The position numbers and the translations under genes were made by a program. DNA of 19,935 nt. Origin: CAYNFT01 sp964396535. GTDB taxonomy: Bacteria > Chloroflexota > Dehalococcoidia > Dehalococcoidales > UBA2162. The stretch spans positions 1 through 19,935 of the forward strand of contig CAYNFT010000031.1 of assembly GCA_964396535.1 (NCBI GenBank), given 5' to 3'. Shown here one piece after another: positions 7,533 through 15,343 of the stretch (its first letter is position 1; each line of letters begins with the position of its first letter). A model generated the notes under the pieces. It worked only from the letters and a program-made list of their open reading frames with translations. It had not been told where the DNA came from and did not search any database.

Positions 7533-8561
7533 GTGAGTTTTGAAGTGCGACCCTTAACCGAAGATGAATATCCGCTCTGGGATGATTTCGTTGATGAATC
7601 ACCTAGTGGAACAGTGTTCCACAAGAGTTACTGGCTTGAAGCATCTCGAAGGAGGTTTGTCATTTATGGTTGCTTTAGGGAGACTGAACTCTACGCCGGT
7701 ATTCCTATAACCTACAGGGTAGAATTTGGAATGAAAGTAGCGTCACGTACAGGTCTGACCCCATATTCGGGAATTGTCTTCAAAGAACCAGAGAGCAAAT
7801 ACGTAACCAAGCTATCAAACGAAAAGGAGGCAAGCCGACAGATTGCCCGGAGACTTAAGCGCGATTTCCATGTTGTACGGCTTGCTTTCTCACCCGGACC
7901 GGTTGACCTGCAGCCATTCATATGGGAAGGATTCTCATCGAGCATGCAGTACACCTATATCCTGCAACTGGATAAAAGTCTGGAAGAAATATTGGAGGCC
8001 ATGGATGGATCGACAAGAAAACATATAAGGAAAGCAGAAAAAGACGGCATTGCAGTAGACAAGAGTGATGAATTTGACCAATTACTCAAGGTAGTCGAAA
8101 AAACCTATGAACGACAGCATATGGTTATGGGTTATCGTTATCAGAAAGCAGCAACTGAATACTTCAAGGTGCTTGCACAGAGAAAGCAGTGCAAAGCATT
8201 TCTGGCGAAGAATGGGAATGGTGACTATATCGCAGCATCATATTTTGTCTGGGATAACAAAAGAGCTTATTCTCTCCACGGAGGTTATAACTTTGAAAAG
8301 AGCCACGCCGGTGCTCACCCATTGGCTATATGGGAGGCAATTAAAGAAGCGAAACAGCAGCTTGGCTTGAGAGAATACGACTTCGAAGGCTCTATGAATC
8401 CTCGGAGGGAACAATTCGCGAGAGGGTTCGGTGGTAAGTTGGTTGTTCGTTACCATGTTGCCTGGGCCAGGCCGTATTTAAAAGCTGCTCTGCTTATAAA
8501 GTCTGCCATACTATATACCCTGCTCTTACGTAAAGATTATGACAATGCTATGGAGATATAG
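7533..8561 (+). CDS. FemAB/GNAT-fold acyl or aminoacyl transferase
   Basis: A 342-aa protein of the FemAB-like, double-GNAT-fold superfamily. FemA/FemX/MurM members transfer amino acids from aminoacyl-tRNA to peptidoglycan precursors, and relatives occur widely in exopolysaccharide clusters with unproven acyl donors. Visible signatures are STRKHIRKAEKDGI (R162-A168 region), HGGYNFEKSHAGAHPLAIWEAI, and YDFEGS (282-287) with REQFARGFGG, close to the FemAB/GNAT_6 C-terminal pattern. Translation begins at GTG 7533; AGGAGGT at 7523-7529, overlapping the previous stop, is a very strong ribosome binding site with slightly short spacing, and no nearby ATG fits better. In this locus it may acylate an amino sugar made by the adjacent aminotransferase; that is inference. 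It is bracketed by two copies of the DegT 3' end, as if it arrived as an inserted cassette. Confidence 0.85.
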   Translation: MSFEVRPLTEDEYPLWDDFVDESPSGTVFHKSYWLEASRRRFVIYGCFRETELYAGIPITYRVEFGMKVASRTGLTPYSGIVFKEPESKYVTKLSNEKEASRQIARRLKRDFHVVRLAFSPGPVDLQPFIWEGFSSSMQYTYILQLDKSLEEILEAMDGSTRKHIRKAEKDGIAVDKSDEFDQLLKVVEKTYERQHMVMGYRYQKAATEYFKVLAQRKQCKAFLAKNGNGDYIAASYFVWDNKRAYSLHGGYNFEKSHAGAHPLAIWEAIKEAKQQLGLREYDFEGSMNPRREQFARGFGGKLVVRYHVAWARPYLKAALLIKSAILYTLLLRKDYDNAMEI

Positions 8562-8803
8562 AAATCGGAGACCACCTACAGGAATATCTGGCTGAGAAAG
8601 AGATTATGACCAAAGTGTATTTTGAACCGATTCATCTTAGCCAGTTCTATCAAAAGACTTTTGGCTATCGAGGTGGTGAACTGCCGGTTACTGAAAAGGT
8701 TTCTGAATCCGTCCTCTCTTTACCAATGTACCCAACTCTTACCGAAGGGGAAATGGATTACGTAGCTCATAACATTCAATCATTCTTCTCAAATGAGAAC
8801 TGA
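8543..8803 (+). pseudogene. Remnant 3' end of a DegT-type aminotransferase gene
   Basis: An open stretch that encodes only the C-terminal tail of a DegT aminotransferase, almost identical to the end of the gene at 6388-7524. Homology starts abruptly near 8568, a few bases after the FemAB-like stop codon, with DHLQEYLAEKEIMTK matching DRLQAYLAEKGVMTK. It runs to a different ending, NIQSFFSNEN then TGA. The frame is closed by a stop at 8540-8542 and has no start codon before ATG 8606, so at most a 65-aa peptide lacking the PLP lysine and cofactor-binding motifs could be made. It is almost certainly non-functional as an aminotransferase. The distinct ending shows it is the tail of a separate paralogue or allele rather than a simple recent copy. 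Confidence 0.85.
8568..8789 (+). repeat. Direct repeat, copy 2 (partner of 7298-7519)
   Basis: Gap-free match to 7298-7519, with a near-identical 155-bp core (8606-8760) and both flanks about 24% diverged. The core and its flanks lie in the same reading frame as in copy 1. Confidence 0.95.
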
Positions 8804-8848
8804 TGATAAGTATTATCTATGCCTATTTTAACTAATGAATGATTACCG

Positions 8849-9994
8849 ATGATCAGTGGTATAAGAAAAAGGCTTCTTACACCGGCAGACGGTCAAGCAA
8901 TTAGAGATTTATACGTTATTATCCGGCCCCAGGGCGAGCAGGGTAACCTTGACCGCTGGCGGTGGCAATTCGTAGATAACCCTGTGGGCAAGATATTTTC
9001 GTTTGTCGCCGAAGATGAGTCCAGCGGCGAGATTGTGAGTCAAGGCGCATTACTCCCTACGTGGTTGAACGTGAGTGGTAAAAAAATCATGGCCAGCCAA
9101 TCCGTAGGCTCTATGACTCATCCCGCATATACTAGAAGAGGTCTCTTTGCTTCTTTAGCCCGGGAGTCTTATACTTATGCTGCTTCAGAAGGGGTGAGCC
9201 TACTTTATGGCTTTCCTAATGAATCTGCCTATCCAGTATTTGTAAATCTTGGCTGGAGTAATCCGGGAAGACTGCCTTGCCTGGTGAAGATTATTAGTCG
9301 TAAATCATTACTTATGTCTGATCTGCGAAGACTGCCCCAATTACTAAAGATTCTGAATCCCAAAACATTATTCCAGAAACACGGGATAACCCAGAGACGA
9401 GGAATAACAAAAATAGCAAGCGAGATCACCAAAAGGCTTGCCCGGTCCCGATTAAACTCACGGGAAGCCAAAACGATACGTAAGGCCGCCGGAAATATTA
9501 GGATAGAAAGCATAGACACCTTTGATAATCGCTTCGACGATTTTTGGTTAAAGGTTAAAGATACGTTGCCTATTACTACCTGGAGAGATTCCAAATACCT
9601 GAACTGGCGCTACTGTTCCTGCCCAGATGAGAAATATACCATTTTTTGTGCCGAAGAAGACAATATTCTAGCCGGTTTCATAGTTATCAAGTGCCAACGG
9701 GAGGAAGAAAATACTGGCTGCATAGTTGACTTCTTATCCCTGCCGGAAAAAGCAGGAGTAGCATCACCTCTTATATGTGCTGCCCTAGACTACTTTAAAA
9801 ACCAAAGCATGGATACAGCTATGTGCCATACATTTGAGCACAGCCCACTCTACCAGTTTATCAAAGCTCAGGGTTTCCGGGAATACGGACAGGGAGCACG
9901 CCTTATTGTTCGGCCGAACACGCCTGACCTTCCTGCCAGCGCTTTGGACCGCAAGCAATGGTACCTTATGGAGGGGGACATTGACACGTTTTAA
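8849..9994 (+). CDS. GNAT-family N-acetyltransferase
   Basis: A 381-aa protein with an N-terminal GNAT domain. The acetyl-CoA-binding segment is visible around SMTHPAYTRRGLFASLAR (R96-R97-G98 as the R/Q-x-x-G-type loop), preceded by the beta strands carrying GALLPTWLNVSGKKIMASQS. The C-terminal half has a second GNAT-like portion, GCIVDFLSLP...PLICAALDYF...YQFIKAQGFREYG, so this may be a double-GNAT protein; such proteins are common beside FemAB-like genes in polysaccharide clusters. The acceptor is not evident; an amino sugar is a guess. No strong ribosome binding site precedes ATG 8849, and the 45-bp gap after the DegT remnant shows no clear promoter. The 3' end overlaps the deacetylase gene by 14 nt if the latter starts at TTG 9981. 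Confidence 0.82.
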   Translation: MISGIRKRLLTPADGQAIRDLYVIIRPQGEQGNLDRWRWQFVDNPVGKIFSFVAEDESSGEIVSQGALLPTWLNVSGKKIMASQSVGSMTHPAYTRRGLFASLARESYTYAASEGVSLLYGFPNESAYPVFVNLGWSNPGRLPCLVKIISRKSLLMSDLRRLPQLLKILNPKTLFQKHGITQRRGITKIASEITKRLARSRLNSREAKTIRKAAGNIRIESIDTFDNRFDDFWLKVKDTLPITTWRDSKYLNWRYCSCPDEKYTIFCAEEDNILAGFIVIKCQREEENTGCIVDFLSLPEKAGVASPLICAALDYFKNQSMDTAMCHTFEHSPLYQFIKAQGFREYGQGARLIVRPNTPDLPASALDRKQWYLMEGDIDTF

Positions 9995-10847
9995 ACAGGG
10001 AAAAAGCCCCGTACTCATTGTAGTTGATGATGGCGGGTTCCCCTCTGTGAATGCCTATAATCCGGATAATCCTGGTGAAGAAATTCCGTTCGATGTATAT
10101 AAAAATCTTTTAAAGCTGGCTAGGCAGTTCGAAATCAGAATTCCTATATGTTTTACGATGCGTTATCTGGATGTCAATAATGTTTCCGGATGTGCGGAGC
10201 CTCCGAGCTACGCCACAGAGCTGGTGGATTTAGTCAAAAACAACCAGGAATACATAGAAATTGGCTATCACGGGCTAACCCACCATTACCAGCATCACGT
10301 CGGTGAGTTCTACATGCTGGATATTCACACTCCCGTGCCTGAGGAAGTGCAGCGAGAACATATTCACAAGAGCAGCCTTATCTTCAATGATTTGGGTTTA
10401 GATTTTCCAGAGCTCTTTGTCCCTCCATACCATGCATGGGAGCTAGGAGTTACTGACAAATTACTTGCAGAGCAGGGGGTAAAATACCTTGTTTCGAACT
10501 TCCAGGTCAGGCATGGAAGACAGAAATATAGATTGAGCGGTTCCCGATATCTAATGCTTCTACCGCGCGAAGATATGGGCATCTGGAGCAATGATGTAAA
10601 AATCACGGTTGATAAGCTTAAAATGGTGAAGAGGTGGCTTTTGCCCAGGAGTATACTGGACAATTTTCGATTTTCACTCAAGCTCTCCCAGAAACCGGTC
10701 CACAGCTATATGACGCACATCGGCAATTTCATGAACGCAAGCTACGAATTCTGGGAAGCATGCTTCAAGTATGCTCAGCAGGACCCGAGCCATGAACTCT
10801 CTAGCAGCAGTGCCAAGGTTATTAGTAAATATTTCCATGCACCCTAA
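9981..10847 (+). CDS. Polysaccharide deacetylase-like protein (NodB fold)
   Basis: Probable carbohydrate N- or O-deacetylase of 288 aa. In numbering from TTG 9981, LIVVDDGG carries the D16-D17 pair of motif 1, IGYHGLTHHYQHH provides the zinc-binding H97-x3-H101 of motif 2, FVPPYHAWE corresponds to motif 3, and SYMTHIGNF near the end supplies a late catalytic histidine. The metal triad and catalytic residues therefore look intact. The frame is open back to ATG 9834, but those 49 codons lie inside the upstream GNAT gene and do not resemble the family. GGAGGGGG (9970-9977) lies 3 nt before TTG 9981 and gives the expected N-terminus, so TTG is preferred. The 14-nt overlap implies coupled translation. 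It is the last plus-strand gene before the convergence point. No signal peptide is seen, so a cytoplasmic or inner-leaflet role is likely. Confidence 0.82.
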   Translation: MTRFKQGKSPVLIVVDDGGFPSVNAYNPDNPGEEIPFDVYKNLLKLARQFEIRIPICFTMRYLDVNNVSGCAEPPSYATELVDLVKNNQEYIEIGYHGLTHHYQHHVGEFYMLDIHTPVPEEVQREHIHKSSLIFNDLGLDFPELFVPPYHAWELGVTDKLLAEQGVKYLVSNFQVRHGRQKYRLSGSRYLMLLPREDMGIWSNDVKITVDKLKMVKRWLLPRSILDNFRFSLKLSQKPVHSYMTHIGNFMNASYEFWEACFKYAQQDPSHELSSSSAKVISKYFHAP

Positions 10848-10850
10848 ATT

Positions 10851-10871
10851 CAGGGTTTTATGAAAATCCTG
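10851..10871. terminator. Candidate bidirectional terminator hairpin between convergent operons
   Basis: CAGGGTTTT (10851-10859) pairs with AAAATCCTG (10863-10871) around a 3-nt ATG loop, giving nine pairs including one G-T wobble. It fills most of the 30-bp gap between the converging plus- and minus-strand genes. The four A-T pairs beside the loop and the lack of a clear T run after the stem on either strand make it a weak intrinsic terminator; placement is the main support. Confidence 0.45.
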
Positions 10872-10877
10872 TGTGAA

Positions 10878-12326
10878 CTATCTGCGCAGTACTGAATATA
10901 TAAGTGACTTGAAAAGTGCCTTATCTTCTTTTTTCAGCAAAACCATTAGTACAAAAATTATGAAGATAACCAGAATAGAACTACCTACTATATATGAGTT
11001 TAGCACTTGAGTACCTGCTATAAATAATCCAATGGCTATCCCGCAAGAGCTGAAAGCAAGCAAAAACCACCTATAATCAATCTTTATATGTAGTACCCTG
11101 ACTACCAGTGCAAAAAAGACGGGCGTACATACGAGTTCCTTAACCATGACAGCTATGGCTGCCCCAACGATGCCATAGGATGGGATAAGAAGGATACTCA
11201 GACCGATATTTGTTACCAGAGCAAGAGAATTGGGTATTAGATTTAACTCTGGTCTTCCAACGGCACCTAGGGATGCAGCTACATTTACAGAGGTTCCTCC
11301 CGTAATTACTCGTGCAATAAGTAGTATACATAGTGGTACAGCAGCCTGAGCGAATTCTGCACCAAATATCAAAATGAGAATCTCCCTAGAGAAAAACCCA
11401 ACCCCGAGCGCCAGAGGCAACAACAAGCAGGTGGTGTATTTCATACTCTTGTTAATCATCTCCGCAAGAGCCTCGTGTTTTCCCTGTGACCAGTACGCCG
11501 ATGTTGCAGGGTAGGTTATTCTCTGTATCGCCCTCGGGAGTAATCCGAAAAACGAACTTATGGTAATAGCAGTACTGTAGTAGCCTACTTGAGCAACTGC
11601 TAAAAACAAACCAGTCATTATAACATCCAGTTGCTGGGTGAGGAGGCTCACCATATTTCCACCGAGTGCCCACCCACCAAATGCTAAGACTTTTTTAGTA
11701 TAGAAAAGATAGTTTCGGAGGTCCAACCTGATATGTCTCCTCGTAAAGAATACTGATACTATACATATGACTAAGGCAGTAATAGCCATACCTATCACGA
11801 CACCCTGAACGCCAAACCCAAGCATCACCGGGGTTATAGTAAAGAGTGCCATCAGCACGCTGCGTAACACCGTTAAGGAAGCCCAGGTTTTCATTTCTCT
11901 CAAACCGTTAAGCAAGCCGTTAACGGTGCCGAGTAAGCACAGGAAGGGCAGCGCCAGAGCCAGAATCTTAAGCAGATTAGCTAATTCAGGCATGTTAAAA
12001 AGTCCGGCAATCATGCCGGAGAGGAAATAGAGTAACACTCCACCCAATGCGCCCAGAATTATGGTGTTGATAAAGCCGGAAGAAGTGCCCTGGTATAGTT
12101 GCTTCTTATCGTCCTTCCACTCCGCAACGTACTTAACCAAGGCTACCCCAATACCAACAGAAGCGACAAGAGCGGCTATTTCCTGGATAGTGATAACCAT
12201 GGTGTATAGACCCAGGTCTGTTGCTCCCAGCCAGCGGGCTAGCATCGTTCGCAACAGGAAACCAACACCCATGTTAATTACAGTGCTGGCTAGGACCCAA
12301 CCGATGTCAAAGAAGAACTTTTTCAT
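10878..12326 (-). CDS. Wzx-type polysaccharide flippase (MOP superfamily)
   Basis: Integral inner-membrane protein of about 482 aa with roughly 12-14 predicted transmembrane helices, matching the MOP/MviN-like polysaccharide exporters that flip undecaprenyl-linked repeat units. The N-terminus (FFFDIGWVLASTVINMGVGF then RTMLARWLGATDLGLYTM) is the characteristic family opening, and mid-protein LPRAIQRITYPATSAYWSQG is also typical. The frame is open to GTG 12335, but ATG 12326 forms an ATGA overlap with the upstream gene's stop and is preferred. Its place beside several glycosyltransferases and a GT-C-like protein fits a Wzx/Wzy-like pathway. Lipid-linked substrate specificity cannot be read from sequence. 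Confidence 0.9.
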   Translation of the reverse strand: MKKFFFDIGWVLASTVINMGVGFLLRTMLARWLGATDLGLYTMVITIQEIAALVASVGIGVALVKYVAEWKDDKKQLYQGTSSGFINTIILGALGGVLLYFLSGMIAGLFNMPELANLLKILALALPFLCLLGTVNGLLNGLREMKTWASLTVLRSVLMALFTITPVMLGFGVQGVVIGMAITALVICIVSVFFTRRHIRLDLRNYLFYTKKVLAFGGWALGGNMVSLLTQQLDVIMTGLFLAVAQVGYYSTAITISSFFGLLPRAIQRITYPATSAYWSQGKHEALAEMINKSMKYTTCLLLPLALGVGFFSREILILIFGAEFAQAAVPLCILLIARVITGGTSVNVAASLGAVGRPELNLIPNSLALVTNIGLSILLIPSYGIVGAAIAVMVKELVCTPVFFALVVRVLHIKIDYRWFLLAFSSCGIAIGLFIAGTQVLNSYIVGSSILVIFIIFVLMVLLKKEDKALFKSLIYSVLRR

Positions 12327-14260
12327 TTGTTCCACAATACCACCACCGCATTGCTATAGACTTGCACATTGTTATTGGTGTAGATTAATGGCCAGCTATT
12401 TATCTTTTGCTTTTCAATATACTCTGACACTAACACCTTTGTACTATCCTCTGTCCGATATCCGGCCATACTACTACGTATTCTCACCATATAGTATTGA
12501 TTCCATTCAGGGCTGTGGAGATAGTAGTTTCTTTGTATGAAGACCCGGCTGTCACTTCCTGTCATTTCCTGATATTCGTCAGGGTTGACCAAGAATGGGA
12601 ATGCATAGGCATAGAAGGCGTCTGTCATTGGACGGTTAGCTCCTATTGACGACAAAGTCTTCACAGTGGCTAATTCTGATTGCGTATATCCAATCCTGAC
12701 AGCATTATTGAAAACCAGAGAGCTGTCATTGTTGGCTCCACTGCTGGTAATAGTCATCCATGTAACACCCAGTACTATTACCGTGATAAAAGTCAGTTTC
12801 ACAATCCTTTCTCTCAAAAGAACTGATATGCTTAATAGAGCAATCATGGCAAGAAGAGAGAGCGGGATATACAAAAAGAAAGACCACCTTCCAGGCAATA
12901 TGTCCTCTAGAGAAAAAAGTTCAAAACTGTAGGGTATGGCAATTAACATTACTGCAACAAACGCCAGCGCTAGCCCGTTCATGTTAATATTATCAGAATG
13001 TAAAAAACGAAGAGCACCAATTATAGCGAGTGCCAGTAAAATCAGATATCCACCCTGATTTAGAACTGTTAATGCGAACGGCACAGTTTTGGTTACGCCC
13101 GGTTCTGCCAAAATAAATTTGGTCCCGGTTTGTAATGAATCGGCTAACTGACTGAGGGTAAAATCGAAAAATGCCGGGCTACCTGGCGGAACTTGTATCC
13201 ACTTAGCAAACATTGCCAGCGCGAAAAACCCGATAAGGGCTAAGGAGACCGTCTCATATGAAATTGCAGACCTATTTAATGCTTTATATAGCTTGACAGC
13301 CACGAAAGCAACTATAATACTAAGCAGTGTTATTAAGGCTGCCACGGTATGTGTAAATATTAAAGCCAGCGATAAGAGTAAAACCAGAGCGTTATTCGAG
13401 ACTGTCCTGTTATTACGACAGATAATGAGATAGAAGATGGCAGTGAAGAAGCAAAAGCCAAGGGACATCGCAATTATTGCTGTACCTAATGCAATAACCA
13501 CAGAAGTTAGAGGAAAAATAAGTGCTGCCAATAAACCCGCTCTTGTACTGGCTAGTTTTTGTCCAATCAGGAACACAAATAAACTGGAAAATGCTACCAT
13601 GACTCCGGTGCTGGCGAATATGGCGTTATACGTTGATAGCCCGGTCACTATCTGCATCGTAGCACCAGCCAGGTGAAAATTCGGGAACGGGAAATAGTCA
13701 TTAGCAACAATCTGACCTTCGGTAATATGACCCAGATTGACCGTTTCCTGAATAATCTGGTTATGATACCAGGGATCAATGCCATAAATACCCGGGAACT
13801 GATGATAAACCCCTACATATACAGATAGACTCAAGGCTATTATCTTAAGAAGGACAATTGCACTATGCTTACCCTTTGTTTCATCCAGAGAAAATATATT
13901 CAGCAAAATGGCAGCAACTGCCACTAAAACGAAGAAAAAGTATAAAGGAGGCCGGTAATACAGGTTATTCCATAGAACCCATATGCTTAGTGACAGGCTT
14001 ATAAGGAAAATAACATGACTCAGTAACCTCACCTCGTCTCCAAAGCGGAAGTCGGTCAAGGTTATGCCTTTCGCAAGCTTATTTCTGAATGAGAGATAAA
14101 GAAGAGACGCTAATAGTACAGCGCTTAATATGGGTAACCCATTCTTGTAGTTAAAACTAAATGATAAGGCAAGAAAAATGATACCCACAAAAAGCACTAT
14201 GAAAGCGCAAACTGTGTCCAGTGCAATATGTCGCCTTGCCATATTCTGATTTTCACGCAT
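12323..14260 (-). CDS. Large multi-pass membrane protein, GT-C glycosyltransferase/oligosaccharyltransferase-like
   Basis: A 645-aa protein with about 12-13 hydrophobic segments over residues 15-510 and a C-terminal soluble domain of about 130 residues (from about SSGANNDSS onward) without a hydrophobic helix. After several helices, a loop carries GIYGIDPWYHNQ with D162; this matches the D-P-W/Y-Y-H motif of STT3/AglB-like GT-C enzymes, which use dolichyl- or undecaprenyl-phosphate sugars on the outer membrane face. The length and the soluble C-terminal domain also fit GT-C organisation. No WWDYG-type sequon-binding block is evident, so a protein oligosaccharyltransferase is less likely than a sugar transferase or polymerase/ligase. 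No classical Wzy or WaaL is seen in the window, so it could fill that step; this is inference. A good promoter precedes it, but no Shine-Dalgarno site is visible before ATG 14260. Confidence 0.7.
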   Translation of the reverse strand: MRENQNMARRHIALDTVCAFIVLFVGIIFLALSFSFNYKNGLPILSAVLLASLLYLSFRNKLAKGITLTDFRFGDEVRLLSHVIFLISLSLSIWVLWNNLYYRPPLYFFFVLVAVAAILLNIFSLDETKGKHSAIVLLKIIALSLSVYVGVYHQFPGIYGIDPWYHNQIIQETVNLGHITEGQIVANDYFPFPNFHLAGATMQIVTGLSTYNAIFASTGVMVAFSSLFVFLIGQKLASTRAGLLAALIFPLTSVVIALGTAIIAMSLGFCFFTAIFYLIICRNNRTVSNNALVLLLSLALIFTHTVAALITLLSIIVAFVAVKLYKALNRSAISYETVSLALIGFFALAMFAKWIQVPPGSPAFFDFTLSQLADSLQTGTKFILAEPGVTKTVPFALTVLNQGGYLILLALAIIGALRFLHSDNINMNGLALAFVAVMLIAIPYSFELFSLEDILPGRWSFFLYIPLSLLAMIALLSISVLLRERIVKLTFITVIVLGVTWMTITSSGANNDSSLVFNNAVRIGYTQSELATVKTLSSIGANRPMTDAFYAYAFPFLVNPDEYQEMTGSDSRVFIQRNYYLHSPEWNQYYMVRIRSSMAGYRTEDSTKVLVSEYIEKQKINSWPLIYTNNNVQVYSNAVVVLWNK

Positions 14261-14290
14261 TAGTTTATATGTAGATGTGCGATAGTAAGG

Positions 14291-14319
14291 ATTCTATACC
14301 AGCTATAGACTAAGGTCAA
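14291..14319 (-). promoter_or_regulatory. Candidate sigma70-type promoter for the GT-C-like gene and flippase
   Basis: On the minus strand, TTGACC (14319-14314) is followed after exactly 17 bp by TAGAAT (14296-14291); each matches the consensus at five of six positions. Transcription would start near 14284, leaving a leader of about 24 nt before ATG 14260. It lies in a 174-bp gap after the deacetylase-like gene, which suggests a separate two-gene transcript. Confidence 0.5.
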
Positions 14320-14434
14320 TCTTTGGTGTATTTCGCTATGGGGCTTTTAAGATAAGAGGTTAATCGTAGAATAACTATCCCCTTCCCTGCCAGTGGTTTA
14401 TTTTAAAATGTTACTGACTTGAATTTGCTATAAG

Positions 14435-15343
14435 CTACAATACGGACATATCTCGGTACATACTATCATAGACTTCCTTTGCCTCTGCCCAGCTCAGGAA
14501 TTGAGCGCCATTCCTGCTGAGTATGTTAAGAAATGAAGTTAAGCTCTCTAAGAACTTTATGTCTGCGCTACCATCGGATCTAATAGCCTGCCAGTTATGA
14601 ATAAAGAATGACAGGAAAATCGTTTGACGTCGGTTCAGCCAATACCAGGTTCGGCATCTTAGCACCGCATTTAACCAGCCGGTACATATATAACCCGCCG
14701 TCGGTATTTCCACCATAGTGCCTCTTGCTGAGGGCACTCGGATATCATCCTCAGTAGTGTAATAGGCATTAGGTGGCTTTAACCATTGCCATGGGCGACT
14801 CTTACGGACCGAACTATCTATGTAAATTCCGTTCTTCTCCAGTGCGCCAGCCAAGTGAGTGGCATACGCGCAGCCTCCAGTTCGGCAGCCCACAGGATTT
14901 ACCCCAAAGACTTTTTTAAACTCCTGAGTTGCTGATGTAATCAGGTTTTGGACAAATTGAGCATCGTGGTACCGCCTAGTACTATCCCAGAATTCTGCTG
15001 AATTATATAAAGAAGCTAGAGCTTCTCTTTCGCCGCCAGTCCAGTCAGACATGCTAGGATGCAGTCCCATCTCGTCTCCCCTGTTCTTAATTTGCTTAAT
15101 CAACTCTGGTAATTCGTTGCAGCAGAATGCAGAATGGGGGTTAGCCACCGGGATACCCTCTTTTACATTGTGCTCCACCAGCCAACAAACTTTGCCTCTC
15201 AGCCCTACAGTATCGAAAACCTCACATAATAAGGGAATACCGTTCGACCAGCCAGCAGCCCTCGTTTCATACCATCGTATAATATCATGCTCTGTATCTA
15301 TAGAAAGGATTACGTACACTTGTTTCCGTTGCTGATTTGACAA
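14435..15343 (-). CDS. Polysaccharide deacetylase-fold protein with an incomplete metal motif
   Basis: A 302-aa NodB-like protein. Motif 1 is LSIDTEHD (D16, E18), motif 2 is GDEMGLHPSMSDW (H95), motif 3 is GCRTGGCAY, and FIHNWQAI near the end is the late-histidine motif. In canonical enzymes the motif 2 histidine is followed four residues later by a second zinc-binding histidine; here that position is S99, so the Asp-His-His triad looks incomplete and activity is uncertain. Translation very probably begins at TTG 15343, because GGAGGG (15357-15352) lies 8 nt upstream. It stands alone, with 250 bp upstream and 174 bp downstream, so it may have its own promoter, though no convincing one was found in the upstream gap. 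It shows no close similarity to the deacetylase at 9981. Confidence 0.8.
   Translation of the reverse strand: MSNQQRKQVYVILSIDTEHDIIRWYETRAAGWSNGIPLLCEVFDTVGLRGKVCWLVEHNVKEGIPVANPHSAFCCNELPELIKQIKNRGDEMGLHPSMSDWTGGEREALASLYNSAEFWDSTRRYHDAQFVQNLITSATQEFKKVFGVNPVGCRTGGCAYATHLAGALEKNGIYIDSSVRKSRPWQWLKPPNAYYTTEDDIRVPSARGTMVEIPTAGYICTGWLNAVLRCRTWYWLNRRQTIFLSFFIHNWQAIRSDGSADIKFLESLTSFLNILSRNGAQFLSWAEAKEVYDSMYRDMSVL

Noticed and set aside
8606..8803. The 65-codon frame after the FemAB-like gene as a functional small protein
   Set aside because: It is the tail of a PLP enzyme without cofactor or active-site residues, with only a poor ribosome binding site, so it is better read as a gene remnant.
9834..9980. 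N-terminal extension of the deacetylase frame starting at ATG 9834
   Set aside because: It overlaps the GNAT coding sequence by about 160 bp, does not resemble the family, and TTG 9981 has a strong ribosome binding site.
10364..10681. Minus-strand open frame of 105 codons inside the plus-strand deacetylase
   Set aside because: Fully antisense to a well-supported gene, with no motifs or ribosome binding site.
12061..12540. Plus-strand open frame of 159 codons
   Set aside because: It lies antisense to the flippase and GT-C-like genes, shows no protein-like features, and is explained as a shadow of their codon pattern.
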